A DNA stretch of 64,000 nt from Psychrobacter sp. 1044. GTDB lineage: Bacteria; Pseudomonadota; Gammaproteobacteria; Pseudomonadales; Moraxellaceae. Below the pieces are notes generated by a model. It was not told the origin of the DNA. It saw nothing but the letters and a program-made list of their open reading frames with translations, and searched no databases. Shown piece by piece: positions 31,144 through 40,988 of the stretch; the stretch's first letter is position 1; each line of letters begins with the position of its first letter. The DNA is taken from the NCBI RefSeq assembly GCF_904846525.1, contig NZ_CAJHAZ010000012.1:1-64000 (forward strand). Direction: 5' to 3'. Both the position numbers and the translations under genes were made by a program.

Positions 31144-32334
31144 TTAGCGCCAGTATAAAACCCAAGCACTGGTCGTATTGACCTTGGGATCGCTATTAAT
31201 TTTATCTTTTAACGCTAACGCTGCCACTTTACCGCGCTCAGGACCGACGATGACTCGAACCCCGCGGCTGGTAGGACTGGTCTTAACTTGGTAGCCTGCG
31301 GATTTAAATTTCTTTGCTAGTTCGTCAGCCTTGGCTTGATCGTTTGCCAATGCTACTTGCACCCCAAAGCTGCCTTTGGCGTCGGTTTCTTTGACTTCTT
31401 TGCGGGCTTCGCTGAGTTTCTGCTGTGCTTCACGCTTAGCATCCGCTGATTTTTTGGCTAAAGCCTCTTCTTTCTGACGCTTGTCTTCACGTACCTGCTC
31501 AGCCGCTGCCGCTTCACGTGCTAATCGCTCGACCTGCTTACGTGATGGAATGGTGATATTTTGACCCAATTGTAGCGATGTCGACGGTGACAGATTATTC
31601 GCTTGTGCCAATACCTCTACTGGCATATTGTACTGCCGCGCCAGTTTAATCAGCCCATCTCCTCTTTTGACTTGATAATCAGAAGGCGATTTTGGCGGCT
31701 CATTTTTAGCCGCTTCTGCTGCCGCTTGTTTTTTCTCAGCCGCAGCATCCGCTTGTTTCTTAACATCCGCTTGTCTTTTTGCTTCCGCTTCTTTTTTACT
31801 GTCTGCTAGTTTCTTTGCGGCAGCCTGCTCTTTAATCGCCGCTTGCCTTTGAGCTTCTTGTTGCGCTTGGGCAGCTTTTTGCTGGTCGCCAGTGTTTGTC
31901 TCACTTTCAGCTGACTCAGCAGCGCTAGTCTTTTTTATTGGTGTTGTAGCGTCATTTTTTTCCGCGTCTGATTTATCACTCTCTTCAGCAGCTGCCGCAC
32001 TACTGGCCATGTACTGCTGACTTTCTGCACGGGCTTTTGCCAATGCTTCCGCCTCAGCGGCTTCTTGTTCAGTTAAGAACTGCTGGGCACGTTTTTCTTG
32101 TTCAGCCACACGAGCAGCGCGCTCTTTTTGTTTTTCTGCCAAGATACGTTTTTCAGTCTCGATATCCGTCGTCAGCGGCTGAGGAGACTCTTGCTCAGGG
32201 CTTGGCTTATCTACTATTGCTGACGCTGGTTGTGGTTCATTACTATCACCAATCTGTTGCACCATGGCGTATAGCATCACGCTACCGCCGATAATCATCC
32301 CAATGCCCAATAAGGCTTGTCTCGAAAAGTTCAT
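31144..32334 (-). CDS. dedD: DedD-like protein with LysM and SPOR domains
   Basis: The 396-aa product has one N-terminal membrane helix (about residues 8-25), a long Ala/Lys/Glu-rich coiled coil (about 60-215), a LysM domain (YQVKRGDGLIKLARQY onward, about 220-268), a second charged helix, and a C-terminal SPOR domain (FGVQVALANDQAKADELAKK, about 322-396). LysM and SPOR bind peptidoglycan, SPOR preferring denuded septal glycan, so a septal role in division is likely. It follows folC as dedD does in E. coli, though E. coli DedD lacks LysM. Confidence 0.8.
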   Translation of the reverse strand: MNFSRQALLGIGMIIGGSVMLYAMVQQIGDSNEPQPASAIVDKPSPEQESPQPLTTDIETEKRILAEKQKERAARVAEQEKRAQQFLTEQEAAEAEALAKARAESQQYMASSAAAAEESDKSDAEKNDATTPIKKTSAAESAESETNTGDQQKAAQAQQEAQRQAAIKEQAAAKKLADSKKEAEAKRQADVKKQADAAAEKKQAAAEAAKNEPPKSPSDYQVKRGDGLIKLARQYNMPVEVLAQANNLSPSTSLQLGQNITIPSRKQVERLAREAAAAEQVREDKRQKEEALAKKSADAKREAQQKLSEARKEVKETDAKGSFGVQVALANDQAKADELAKKFKSAGYQVKTSPTSRGVRVIVGPERGKVAALALKDKINSDPKVNTTSAWVLYWR

Positions 32335-32592
32335 CCGTTTACGTCTCTTAGTTGGTAATAAGGTTGATTGAGCGGCGCAACTGTCGTCTCAAAACTGTGT
32401 TTAGATAGTTTTAATAGCCTTGATAGGTGTCATTGCCACCAGTTGCGTCCATCCGTTTTTAAATGTTATGCCAAGCGTTTAATGCCATTATAGAGCAGCT
32501 TGCCAAATCACTTTGATTATAAAGCATATTTTTCATACTGTCTGCCATCATGCTACTGCTAAGATTAACATTAAATAAGTACCATTTTAATG

Positions 32593-33996
32593 TTAATTAT
32601 CAACCGCCAGTGCTGTCAGTGCCTCGCCGATCGTATGAAAGGAGCCACATACCACGATAAGGTCTTGCGGCTGACTGGCATTGATAACCGCATCGGTCGC
32701 TTCTGATAAACGTTTAAATTCGTGTATTTGAGCATTGTCGACATAGCTCGATAGGATACCTTGCAGGTGCTCGGTGCTCGCAGCACGTGGATAATCAATC
32801 TCAGCGATATACCAATCGCTAATCGGTAAGCCCGCTATCGTCAAATGCTGCACGACTTTATTGATATCTTTATCACCCAACATAGAAAACAGCATCTTAA
32901 TGCTGGCAGGTCTGCGTTCAGCTTGGTTTTTTTGGCTACTATTTGGATTACTGCTTTGATTGAGAGCATCAAAGCTGTCTTGATTGGCTAAATGCTGTTG
33001 CCAAAGCGGTAATAGTTGCGCCAATAAAAACTCAACGCCTTGCTCGTTATGCGCGACATCAAACAGCCAATGGCGATTGTGGGTCTCACGATAATCAAAG
33101 CGACCAGCGAGCCTGACCGTTTGTAATGCTTGCTCAATAGCAGTACTATCGACATTTAATGGACTTGCTAGCACTGCTGATAAGGCATTAGTAGTATTGG
33201 TCAATGACAGCGCTGGACGTGGTAACTGCATGGTAACGGCGGCATTGCTGTACTGCCAAGCGCTTGCATCCACTTCACGATAATCAAAATCTCGCCCAAC
33301 TTGATAACAAGTTGCTTGATGCTTATCAATCGCTTGCTGCACACTGACTGGCATTGCAGTAGCACCATAAACCACGCTGATACCATCACGTAAGATACCT
33401 GCTTTCTGACGGCCAATAGCTTCAACATTGTCACCCAGCCAATCGACATGATCGATAGCGATATTGGTAATCACTGCCATATCAGGATCAATGATATTGA
33501 CCACATCTAAGCGCCCACCCAGCCCGACTTCCAACACCCAGACATCACAGTCTGCTTCGGTAAATATTAATAATGCGGCAAGTGTGGTCATCTCAAAAAA
33601 GGACAAGGTCAGCTCACACGCTAATCGCGCTGCTTCTACCTTGCTAAAAGCTTCAATTAACGTCTCGTCACTGACCATCTCGCCATTGATACGCACGCGC
33701 TCATTAAATAAACTTAGATGCGGTGATTGATACAGAGCCGTTTTATAGCCTGCTGCTTGGCACATCTGCGCGATGACAGCCGTCGTTGAGCCTTTACCAT
33801 TGGTGCCCGCCACCGTAAATACATAAGCATCGTCTTTGGCTGACTGTACCACGCCTAACGCCTCGGCAACTGGCAAAACTCGCGACAACCCCATGTCTAT
33901 TGCCGATACATGAATCTGCTGCATATAATCGAGCCATTCGGTCAAACTAGAATGCTTGTTGGGAGTGTTAGGGTTAAAAAGTAGAGAGTCGGACAT
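32593..33996 (-). CDS. folC: Dihydrofolate synthase / folylpolyglutamate synthase
   Basis: FolC adds glutamate to dihydropteroate and polyglutamate tails to folates. The 467-aa Mur-ligase-like protein has the ATP loop TVAGTNGKGSTTA near residue 60, the ALYQSPHL motif, and EVGLGGRLDVVN near residue 150. A Ser/Asn/Gln-rich insert lies near residues 345-365. I start at the ATG at 33996 (AGG eight bases upstream) rather than a GTG two codons earlier. Order accD-folC-dedD is as in E. coli. Confidence 0.96.
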   Translation of the reverse strand: MSDSLLFNPNTPNKHSSLTEWLDYMQQIHVSAIDMGLSRVLPVAEALGVVQSAKDDAYVFTVAGTNGKGSTTAVIAQMCQAAGYKTALYQSPHLSLFNERVRINGEMVSDETLIEAFSKVEAARLACELTLSFFEMTTLAALLIFTEADCDVWVLEVGLGGRLDVVNIIDPDMAVITNIAIDHVDWLGDNVEAIGRQKAGILRDGISVVYGATAMPVSVQQAIDKHQATCYQVGRDFDYREVDASAWQYSNAAVTMQLPRPALSLTNTTNALSAVLASPLNVDSTAIEQALQTVRLAGRFDYRETHNRHWLFDVAHNEQGVEFLLAQLLPLWQQHLANQDSFDALNQSSNPNSSQKNQAERRPASIKMLFSMLGDKDINKVVQHLTIAGLPISDWYIAEIDYPRAASTEHLQGILSSYVDNAQIHEFKRLSEATDAVINASQPQDLIVVCGSFHTIGEALTALAVDN

Positions 33997-34094
33997 GGAC
34001 ACAGCCTATATTGAAATATTTGAATAAAAAATGGTCAATGAGAAAGCATTCATTAAGAAAGTACAGACAGTATATAACTACCTGTCCAAAAAGC

Positions 34095-34132
34095 AAAAAT
34101 AGCATTTACCGCTGTTGACGATAAATGCTATT
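34095..34132 (-). terminator. Terminator of accD
   Basis: On the minus strand, an 11-bp stem AATAGCATTTA/TAAATGCTATT with a 13-nt loop and trailing T residues, about 100 bp after the accD stop. Confidence 0.7.
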
Positions 34133-34230
34133 GATTGATCTTACTTAGTCAGCAAAATTGAGCATGCTACTAAGCATAAGTCCTGTGGAATATTAAACTC
34201 AGTTATCCATTAGTCAAGCCGATGAGCAAG

Positions 34231-35223
34231 TTAGGCATCAACATTAGGAATGCGGCTTAACTTTGCCAGCAGACGGTAAATGGTATCAATTAATTGATGA
34301 CGATGTACCACTTCATCGACCACACCATGTTCTAACAAGAACTCGGCACGCTGGAACGGCTCTTCTAGCGTCTCACGAACCGTTTGCTCAATCACGCGCT
34401 TACCAGCAAAGCCAATCATGGCTTTTGGTTCTGCTAAATGAATATCACCTAACATAGCGAGCGACGCAGTCACACCGCCATAAACAGGATTGGTCAATAT
34501 CACGATATACGGCACGCCAGCAATTCTCAAACGTTCAATCGCTGCGGCAGTACGAGCCATCTGCATCAAAGACAGTAAACCTTCTTGCATACGTGCGCCG
34601 CCAGAGGCAGCAAAGCAGACTAAGGGCACTTTATCTTTAAGGGCTTTCTCAGCCGCCTCTACGAAACGGTCACCAACTACAGAGCCCATAGAACCGCCCA
34701 TAAAGCGGAAGTCAAAGGCACAAGTCACTACATCAAGATTGCGCAGCTTGCCATACAGTACAATCAGCGCCTCAGACTCGCCTGTCTTATCTTGTGCTTC
34801 TATCATACGCTGCGGATACGGCTTACTATCCACAAACCTTAGCGGATCTTTGGCAGTAAATTGTTGTCCAAGCTCACCGTCTACTTGATCGAGCAACCAG
34901 TTTAAGCGCTCACGAGCACTCATCGGTAAATGATGATCACAATGCGGGCAAACATAGCAGTTAAAAATAAGTGCCGTATTGGTAATCATCGAATGACAAT
35001 TACTGCACTTGGTTGACGGTTCCGTCTCTACTGCTGTCAAAGGCGCTGTCAGTTGCTGTTTAATACCCGGTATCGGGCGATTAAACCACGATTGCCCAGC
35101 AGTATTACCGTTTGGCTCAGCGTTACTTTTTTCAGTATGGTTCAGAGTCGTCATATCAGGTTTTATTATCGTATCAGTCATATTATTCGCCATTATCAAA
35201 GGCTTATCGACAAGCTGGCTCAT
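34231..35223 (-). CDS. accD: Acetyl-CoA carboxylase carboxyltransferase subunit beta
   Basis: AccD with AccA transfers carboxyl from biotin to acetyl-CoA in the first step of fatty acid synthesis. The 330-aa product has the Cys4 zinc ribbon (Cys73, Cys76, Cys92, Cys95) and the crotonase-like carboxyltransferase domain with CFAASGGARMQEG. The zinc ribbon starts about 46 residues later than in E. coli, because of a Thr/Asn-rich N-terminal extension. An internal start is possible (Met15 or Met24). It lies between trpA and folC. Confidence 0.96.
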   Translation of the reverse strand: MSQLVDKPLIMANNMTDTIIKPDMTTLNHTEKSNAEPNGNTAGQSWFNRPIPGIKQQLTAPLTAVETEPSTKCSNCHSMITNTALIFNCYVCPHCDHHLPMSARERLNWLLDQVDGELGQQFTAKDPLRFVDSKPYPQRMIEAQDKTGESEALIVLYGKLRNLDVVTCAFDFRFMGGSMGSVVGDRFVEAAEKALKDKVPLVCFAASGGARMQEGLLSLMQMARTAAAIERLRIAGVPYIVILTNPVYGGVTASLAMLGDIHLAEPKAMIGFAGKRVIEQTVRETLEEPFQRAEFLLEHGVVDEVVHRHQLIDTIYRLLAKLSRIPNVDA

Positions 35224-35462
35224 TCGCTTGTCCCTAAGAATCCATTTATAAGAATCAGTTTAATCGTCACATATCCCCATAACTTTCGCAGTTATAAAGC
35301 GCAGTTATAAGGCACGCTTACGTGAAACTGTAACAATTTATATGTGATGTTAGTTTACACACGTAAACTAACTTTAGCAAAGTCATTTAACCCTGTCTTT
35401 ATAAACATTGTTATTCATATTGCCATGACGATTTAAGTGACGATAATTTAACTTTGTTTAAC

Positions 35463-36287
35463 TCAGACACTTAAACTATCAAGTGCACCGCGTAGCTCAT
35501 CCATTTTTGCCATGATTATTTGCTGAGCGGCGGCAACCGCAGTGCTATCATTGGCATCTATATCAGCAAAATTTTGAACCAAGGCACTACCGACAATAAT
35601 ACCATCCGCATGTGCTCCAATCGCTTTAGCAGAAGCCGCATCACGAATACCAAAACCCACACATACTGGCAAATCAGTCGCTGCTTTAATCGCTTGCACT
35701 TGAGTCGCAACATCATCAGTATCAAGCGTTGCCGAACCTGTCACGCCTTTTAATGACACATAATAAATATAACCACCGCAATGAGTCAATACTTGCTCAC
35801 GGCGCTCAGGTAAAGTGGTTGGTGACAATAAGAAAATCTCGTTCATCGCATGGTCAGTCAAATGCTGGGTAAAACTGCCTGCCTCGCTTGGCGGCAAATC
35901 AACCATCAAAATACCATCGACACCTGACTGCTCACATAGCGCGACAAAGTTGTCATAGCCGATGATTTCCACGGGATTTAGATAACCCATCAAAATAATG
36001 GGGGTCTGCGTGTCTTGCTGACGAAACTCTGCCACCATTTTTAGCGCGTCACGAGTGCTCGTCCCTGCTGCCAATGCACGCTCACCAGCCAATGCAACCA
36101 CAGGACCATCTGCCATTGGATCAGAGAACGGCAAGCCGACTTCGATCATATCTGCGCCATGCTTGACCAAGTCGTGCAATAAACCGACGGTAGTCTCTGG
36201 GTTTGGATCGCCTGCCATCACGTAAGGAATCAGGGCTTTTTTATTTTGTGCTTTTAAGGTTTCAAAAGTGCTTTCAATTCTGGTCAT
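35463..36287 (-). CDS. trpA: Tryptophan synthase alpha subunit
   Basis: TrpA cleaves indole-3-glycerol phosphate and channels indole to TrpB. The 274-aa TIM barrel has the catalytic Glu and Asp in MIEVGLPFSDPMADG (about residues 47-61) and the phosphate-binding GFGIRD near residue 213. The 130-bp gap after trpB has no obvious terminator, so co-transcription is plausible. Confidence 0.97.
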   Translation of the reverse strand: MTRIESTFETLKAQNKKALIPYVMAGDPNPETTVGLLHDLVKHGADMIEVGLPFSDPMADGPVVALAGERALAAGTSTRDALKMVAEFRQQDTQTPIILMGYLNPVEIIGYDNFVALCEQSGVDGILMVDLPPSEAGSFTQHLTDHAMNEIFLLSPTTLPERREQVLTHCGGYIYYVSLKGVTGSATLDTDDVATQVQAIKAATDLPVCVGFGIRDAASAKAIGAHADGIIVGSALVQNFADIDANDSTAVAAAQQIIMAKMDELRGALDSLSV

Positions 36288-36416
36288 AGTGTTCTCTTGA
36301 TTATTATAAACTGGCCTAGTTAACCCTTTATTTAAGAATCAATATTAAACAAAGGGTGTTAAGCAATTTTTCTTATAATGGATAAATCGTAAAATAGCTT
36401 ATAAAAATAGAGGCCA

Positions 36417-37691
36417 CTACAACTCAATCCCTTCCGCCTTCATCACTGAATGCAAGTCTTTATCGCCACGACCAGACATATTAACGATAATGGTTTGATC
36501 AGGGGTCATCGTCTTAGCTAGCTTCAATGCATAAGCAACGGCATGCGCAGATTCGAGCGCAGGGATAATACCTTCTTTACGCGTCACTTCATGGAAGCCT
36601 TCTAGCGATTCTTTATCGGTACAACCGACATATTCAACACGCTTCATGTCTTTTAAGAAGCTGTGCTCAGGACCAACGCCAGGATAATCAAGACCCGCTG
36701 AAATAGAATGCGTTTCTTGAATTTGACCTTCATCATCGGCCATCAAATAGGTACGGTTGCCATGCAGTACACCGATACGACCAGCAGCCAATGGTGCTGA
36801 ATGACGACCCGTTTCGATACCGTCACCCGTTGCTTCAACGCCATACATTTTAACGTCAGTATCATTTAAGAAGTCAAAAAACAGACCAATGGCGTTCGAG
36901 CCACCGCCAACGCAAGCGACCAAGGCATCAGGCAATTTACCCGTCATTTGCAAATGCTGGATACGTGCCTCTTTACCAATAATCGCTTGGAAATCGCGTA
37001 CTAAGAGAGGATAAGGATGCGGACCAGCAACTGTGCCAATGATGTAATACGTGCTATCCACATTGGTAACCCAATCTCGCATCGCTTCGTTCATGGCATC
37101 TTTTAGGGTACGTGAACCAGAAGTCACTGGCACAACCGTTGCACCGAGCAAACGCATACGATAGACGTTCATCTTTTGGCGCTCGACATCATCCGCACCC
37201 ATATAGACGATACACTCAAGCCCTAAGCGCGCGGCGATTGTCGCCGTCGCTACGCCATGCTGACCTGCTCCAGTTTCCGCAATAATGCGTTTTTTACCAC
37301 TCATTTTGGCAAGTAGTGCTTGTCCAATGGTGTTGTTCACTTTATGCGCGCCAGTATGATTCAGGTCTTCGCGTTTGAAATAAATTTGCGCACCGCCAAT
37401 CTCATCGCTCAATCGCTTAGCATGATATAAAGGCGTTGGGCGGCCGACATAGTTGACCAAATCATTGTGATATTCTTCCCAAAACACAGGGTCTTTTTTG
37501 ACTGTGTTATATAACGTTTCTAGCTCTTCTAGTGCTGCCATCAAGGTTTCAGAGACAAAGCGACCGCCATGCACGCCGAAATGTCCACGGGCATCAGGAT
37601 ATTGATTGAAATCTTGCACGTTCTCTGGATTGGTGAAGGTATTGATAGCTTTAGCAGTAGCCGATACATCTTTGCTTGCGACATGACTCAT
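36417..37691 (-). CDS. trpB: Tryptophan synthase beta subunit
   Basis: TrpB condenses indole and serine using pyridoxal phosphate. The 424-aa product has the PLP lysine Lys117 in [10 protein letters not shown] and the phosphate loop [10 protein letters not shown]. It carries about 30 extra N-terminal residues compared with the Salmonella enzyme. It lies between trpF and trpA, the usual Moraxellaceae order. Confidence 0.97.
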   Translation of the reverse strand: MSHVASKDVSATAKAINTFTNPENVQDFNQYPDARGHFGVHGGRFVSETLMAALEELETLYNTVKKDPVFWEEYHNDLVNYVGRPTPLYHAKRLSDEIGGAQIYFKREDLNHTGAHKVNNTIGQALLAKMSGKKRIIAETGAGQHGVATATIAARLGLECIVYMGADDVERQKMNVYRMRLLGATVVPVTSGSRTLKDAMNEAMRDWVTNVDSTYYIIGTVAGPHPYPLLVRDFQAIIGKEARIQHLQMTGKLPDALVACVGGGSNAIGLFFDFLNDTDVKMYGVEATGDGIETGRHSAPLAAGRIGVLHGNRTYLMADDEGQIQETHSISAGLDYPGVGPEHSFLKDMKRVEYVGCTDKESLEGFHEVTRKEGIIPALESAHAVAYALKLAKTMTPDQTIIVNMSGRGDKDLHSVMKAEGIEL

Positions 37692-37792
37692 GATAATTCC
37701 TACTATAATAAGTGGTATTTTTTAAGATAAATAAGGGGGAAATTTTTCCAAGTAATTAGCTATTTAACGGATAAAAATTCACGGGTAAAAAA

Positions 37793-38476
37793 CTAGTTAC
37801 TGATATTCGAAGGTTCGCCAAGCGTCTCATTTTGCCATCGGTCGCGTTTTACCGCTTTCATAAAGGCACGCATTTTGGCAGCGTCTTTTTTGCCTTTGTC
37901 AGACTCAATCCCACCGCTGACATCGACCGCATAAATAGGCAAATCTAAAGTGGCAGCGACATTATCGGCATCCAGTCCGCCCGCTAAAATAATAGGTAGC
38001 GAGCTGTCTTGCGGTAGCAGACCCCAATCAAAACGTGCCCCTGTGCCGCCATATTTATGGGGATGGTAAGCATCCAATAAGATACTGTTCGCGCCAGCGG
38101 CGGCAAACTCATTAATCTCGGCGCTTACGCTAGCGGCAGTGTGTTGGTCAGCATTGATACGCAGCGCTTTTATCCAGCGTTTATTGACCGCACTGGCCAG
38201 CTGCGCACATTGCTCTGGTGTTTCATCACCATGGAATTGAATGATATCAAAAGCAACCTGATTCGCTAATTCTATCAGCTCTGCGCGCGGCATATTCACC
38301 ACTAGAGCCACTATACTTATAAAAGCTGGCAAAGACGCACTTAACGATTGCGCCTGCTCGATAGTAACAGCGCGTGGACTGGGCGGATAAAATACCAAGC
38401 CAACCGCATCAACACCCAACTGGGCAGCAATTTTAATATCATTAGGCTGGGTAAATCCGCAAAACTTAACGTGCAT
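37793..38476 (-). CDS. trpF: Phosphoribosylanthranilate isomerase
   Basis: TrpF performs the Amadori rearrangement of phosphoribosylanthranilate. The 227-aa TIM barrel opens MHVKFCGFT (catalytic Cys6; most members have KICG) and has FDIIQFHGDE, LLDAYHPHKYGGTGARFDW with the catalytic Asp, and ILAGGLDADNV. The C-terminus has about 18 extra polar residues. It is the first gene of the trpF-trpB-trpA run and is divergent from phrB. Confidence 0.96.
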   Translation of the reverse strand: MHVKFCGFTQPNDIKIAAQLGVDAVGLVFYPPSPRAVTIEQAQSLSASLPAFISIVALVVNMPRAELIELANQVAFDIIQFHGDETPEQCAQLASAVNKRWIKALRINADQHTAASVSAEINEFAAAGANSILLDAYHPHKYGGTGARFDWGLLPQDSSLPIILAGGLDADNVAATLDLPIYAVDVSGGIESDKGKKDAAKMRAFMKAVKRDRWQNETLGEPSNISN

Positions 38477-38530
38477 GATGTGACCTTAGATATAACACTC
38501 AGTACGACATTATTAGACTGTCTTCGCTAC

Positions 38531-38553
38531 ATTGACGGAAGGTAAACGTCAAT
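38531..38553. promoter_or_regulatory. Inverted repeat between trpF and phrB
   Basis: Perfect 7-bp half-sites ATTGACG and CGTCAAT separated by 9 bp. Each half contains a TTGACG -35-like box on one strand. It may be an operator for trpF or phrB; no regulator is known from the sequence. Confidence 0.35.
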
Positions 38554-38686
38554 TGCCAACGCTAAAGCGTAAATATGAGGATTTGTTAATTGAATGGTAA
38601 ATCCATTGCATCCAAAAACTTATCCTAGCATACTTTTATTACCAGTTTTGTTTATGATTGCGATTGATTAATAGAGGGATAGTTGA

Positions 38687-40378
38687 ATGTCTAAAACGGC
38701 GGCGGAAACGTCTCATAACACCGATAGCACAGATAGCACCGAAACAAGCAACTTCAACAATAGCGACGATGCCACTAGCGTAAACCCAGCACATTATTTA
38801 ATGTGGTTTCGTCGTGACCTGCGAGTTCATGATAATACCGCGCTAGCTGCGCTTTGCGAGCAGGCAAATGCGGATAACGCCTCAGTAAGCGCTATTTACT
38901 TCGTGACGCCTGAACAATGGCAAGCACATGACATGTCGCTGACACAGCTCGACCATATCGCACGCATCTTGCCTATCCTAGCCAAATCTCTGCAAACACA
39001 ATTAAATATCCACTTAACAGTACAGCTCTGTCCAAGCTTTTCTGACTGTGTTGAGGCGATGCTAGATATCTGTAGCGCGAACCAGATCAGCACTGTGATG
39101 GCAAATCACGAGTACGAAGGCAATGAGATTAAGCGTGATGAACAATTAACCAAACAGCTTGCAAACAACGATATAGAATTTATTCGCTGGCATGATCAAT
39201 GTATCTTGCCACCACAAACCATCACCACGAACGATGACAGCATGTATCAGGTATTTACCCCATTTTATAAAAAATGGCGGCATACCTTGGATATCAGTAC
39301 CATACAAATGCATGAGGCATCCGCCATAAATGGCAACACTAAAGTCAAACTAGAAGTCTCGAACGCCAGTGCTACTATCGAAGATATAGAAAGAGTAAGT
39401 AAAGAAGTAGTCGAAGATTATCAAAAGGCACTGCAAAATGCTGGTTTATTAGAGCCCATGGATATAGACGTACAGCTTGAGCACGCTCGGGCAGCCTACC
39501 CTGCTGGCGAAGCGGCGGCGTGCCAGCGTTTAGAGGACTTCATCGCTGAGGATATTGATAACTACGATATCAGTCGCGATGTACCCAGTTTAAATGCCAC
39601 CAGTCAGCTATCTGCCTACCTGACTATTGGCGCAATCAGCCCCAGACTTTGCTACTTACAAGCTACCCTACAATTAAGCAAAGCACTGGGAGAATTACAT
39701 GGGAATGACAGAGACACCCTAGATAACGGGGATAGCTTTGACAATACTGATAATAACGACATTAACCGCTGGATAAGTGAGCTGGCTTGGCGAGATTTCT
39801 ATCGCCATGTTTTAGACTATAAGCCCAAGCTGATTCGCCATCAAGCGTATAAAAAGGAAACCGATAGCAAGATTAATTGGTCATATAATCAGCAGGAATT
39901 TAATGCATGGTGCGTAGGTAAAACTGGCGTGCCGTTAGTCGATGCAGCAATGCGCTGCCTGAATGCGACGGGCTTTATGCACAATCGCTTGCGGATGGTG
40001 ACAGCGATGTTTTTGACCAAGGATTTATTGATTGATTGGCGCTTAGGTGAGCGCTACTTTATGCAGCAGCTGATAGATGGTGACTTTTCGTCCAATAATG
40101 GGGGTTGGCAATGGAGTGCGTCGACTGGCACCGACTCTGCACCTTACTTTCGCATTATGAACCCTTTTAGCCAAGCCAAAAGCCATGACCCTGATGGGAT
40201 ATTTATTAAAACTTGGCTACCTGAGCTAAAAGCCATTCCTGCCAGCATCTTGCATAGCGAGGATAAAATGCGTCAAGCACTGGCAAAGGGCGGTAAATTT
40301 GCTGACATTGATTATCCATTACCGATGGTCGAACATAAAGCGGCTCGCCAATTAGCGATTGCTGAATTTAAAAAATAG
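38687..40378 (+). CDS. phrB: Deoxyribodipyrimidine photolyase
   Basis: The enzyme repairs cyclobutane pyrimidine dimers using blue light, FAD and an antenna cofactor. The 563-aa product has the N-terminal Rossmann-like photolyase domain (MWFRRDLRVHDNTALA near residue 39) and the FAD domain with WISELAWRDFYRHVL, VDAAMRCLNATGFMHNRLRM and DGDFSSNNGGWQW. It is about 90 residues longer than E. coli PhrB because of a Thr/Ser/Asn-rich N-terminus (residues 1-32) and inserts near 215-260 and 335-360. AGAGGGA precedes the ATG. Confidence 0.95.
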   Translation: MSKTAAETSHNTDSTDSTETSNFNNSDDATSVNPAHYLMWFRRDLRVHDNTALAALCEQANADNASVSAIYFVTPEQWQAHDMSLTQLDHIARILPILAKSLQTQLNIHLTVQLCPSFSDCVEAMLDICSANQISTVMANHEYEGNEIKRDEQLTKQLANNDIEFIRWHDQCILPPQTITTNDDSMYQVFTPFYKKWRHTLDISTIQMHEASAINGNTKVKLEVSNASATIEDIERVSKEVVEDYQKALQNAGLLEPMDIDVQLEHARAAYPAGEAAACQRLEDFIAEDIDNYDISRDVPSLNATSQLSAYLTIGAISPRLCYLQATLQLSKALGELHGNDRDTLDNGDSFDNTDNNDINRWISELAWRDFYRHVLDYKPKLIRHQAYKKETDSKINWSYNQQEFNAWCVGKTGVPLVDAAMRCLNATGFMHNRLRMVTAMFLTKDLLIDWRLGERYFMQQLIDGDFSSNNGGWQWSASTGTDSAPYFRIMNPFSQAKSHDPDGIFIKTWLPELKAIPASILHSEDKMRQALAKGGKFADIDYPLPMVEHKAARQLAIAEFKK

Positions 40379-40457
40379 CGACGCATTACATCAACACTAA
40401 AACCTCAATTTACTAAGAATTTCAGCTATTGTATTTTAATCACATTATCTACCCTTC

Positions 40458-40643
40458 CTAGGGCGTGTCCTCATTTTAAAAATGGTGATAAAAATGAGAT
40501 AAATTACCGTCAAACAAGGAAAGTAGCGCACCTAATATCGAGATATTAAGAAGCTATTTGACAATGTTTGACAATGTTTGGCAAAATTTAGCTATTTTTA
40601 GCCCATTTAGAAAGTAATCGATTGAATTGAGGACACGCCCTAG
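40458..40643. mobile_element. 186-bp MITE-like element
   Basis: Perfect 16-bp terminal inverted repeats (CTAGGGCGTGTCCTCA at the left, its complement at the right) bound 186 bp with no ORF. Inside are a palindrome TAATATC-GA-GATATTA (40533-40548) and two tandem TTTGACAATG 10-mers (40557-40576). If the TA pairs at the tips are target duplications, an IS630/mariner-type transposase would be the mobiliser; this is inference. It sits between the convergent genes phrB and the small membrane protein. Confidence 0.7.
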
Positions 40644-40657
40644 TATCAGCTGGCTGC

Positions 40658-40819
40658 TTATAATATGCGGGTTTGGATAATGTATAAGGCATAGGCTAAT
40701 AGAGTGAAGCTTATGATTAACAGCACCCATGTCGCAAAAGAAAGCGATTCTTTCGCTTTAGGGCGCTTATTAAGCTGATCTTCAGAGTCAGAAGACGGTT
40801 TATTATTAAGAGTTGTCAT
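40658..40819 (-). CDS. Small membrane protein, possible truncated DUF4230-gene paralogue
   Basis: The 53-aa product has a polar N-terminus (MTTLNNKPSSDSEDQLNKRP) and one membrane helix (WVLLIISFTLLAYALYIIQT). Its plan matches the first ~50 residues of the next gene upstream (41726), which has WIILLIGLAAIVFAIYSLQN at the same place. GGTGG five bases before the ATG at 40819 supports this start over 40864. It may be a free-standing small protein or the remnant of a duplicated gene. Confidence 0.5.
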   Translation of the reverse strand: MTTLNNKPSSDSEDQLNKRPKAKESLSFATWVLLIISFTLLAYALYIIQTRIL

Positions 40820-40988
40820 ATACGCCACCTTTTTATGTAGTGTTATATTATCAACGAAATTCATAAGTTCATTATGAATAATAGATAAGCTCTACTATAC
40901 AATATAAATGGCGTTACTTTAAGTGTTTCCAATTAATAAGCTAACGTATGATTATCTAGTCTATGGCTCTAATAAAATTATGTATATA

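Noticed and set aside
40557..40586. Tandem TTTGACAATG units as a possible CRISPR or iteron array
   Set aside because: Only two full copies and one partial copy without spacers, inside the MITE-like element.
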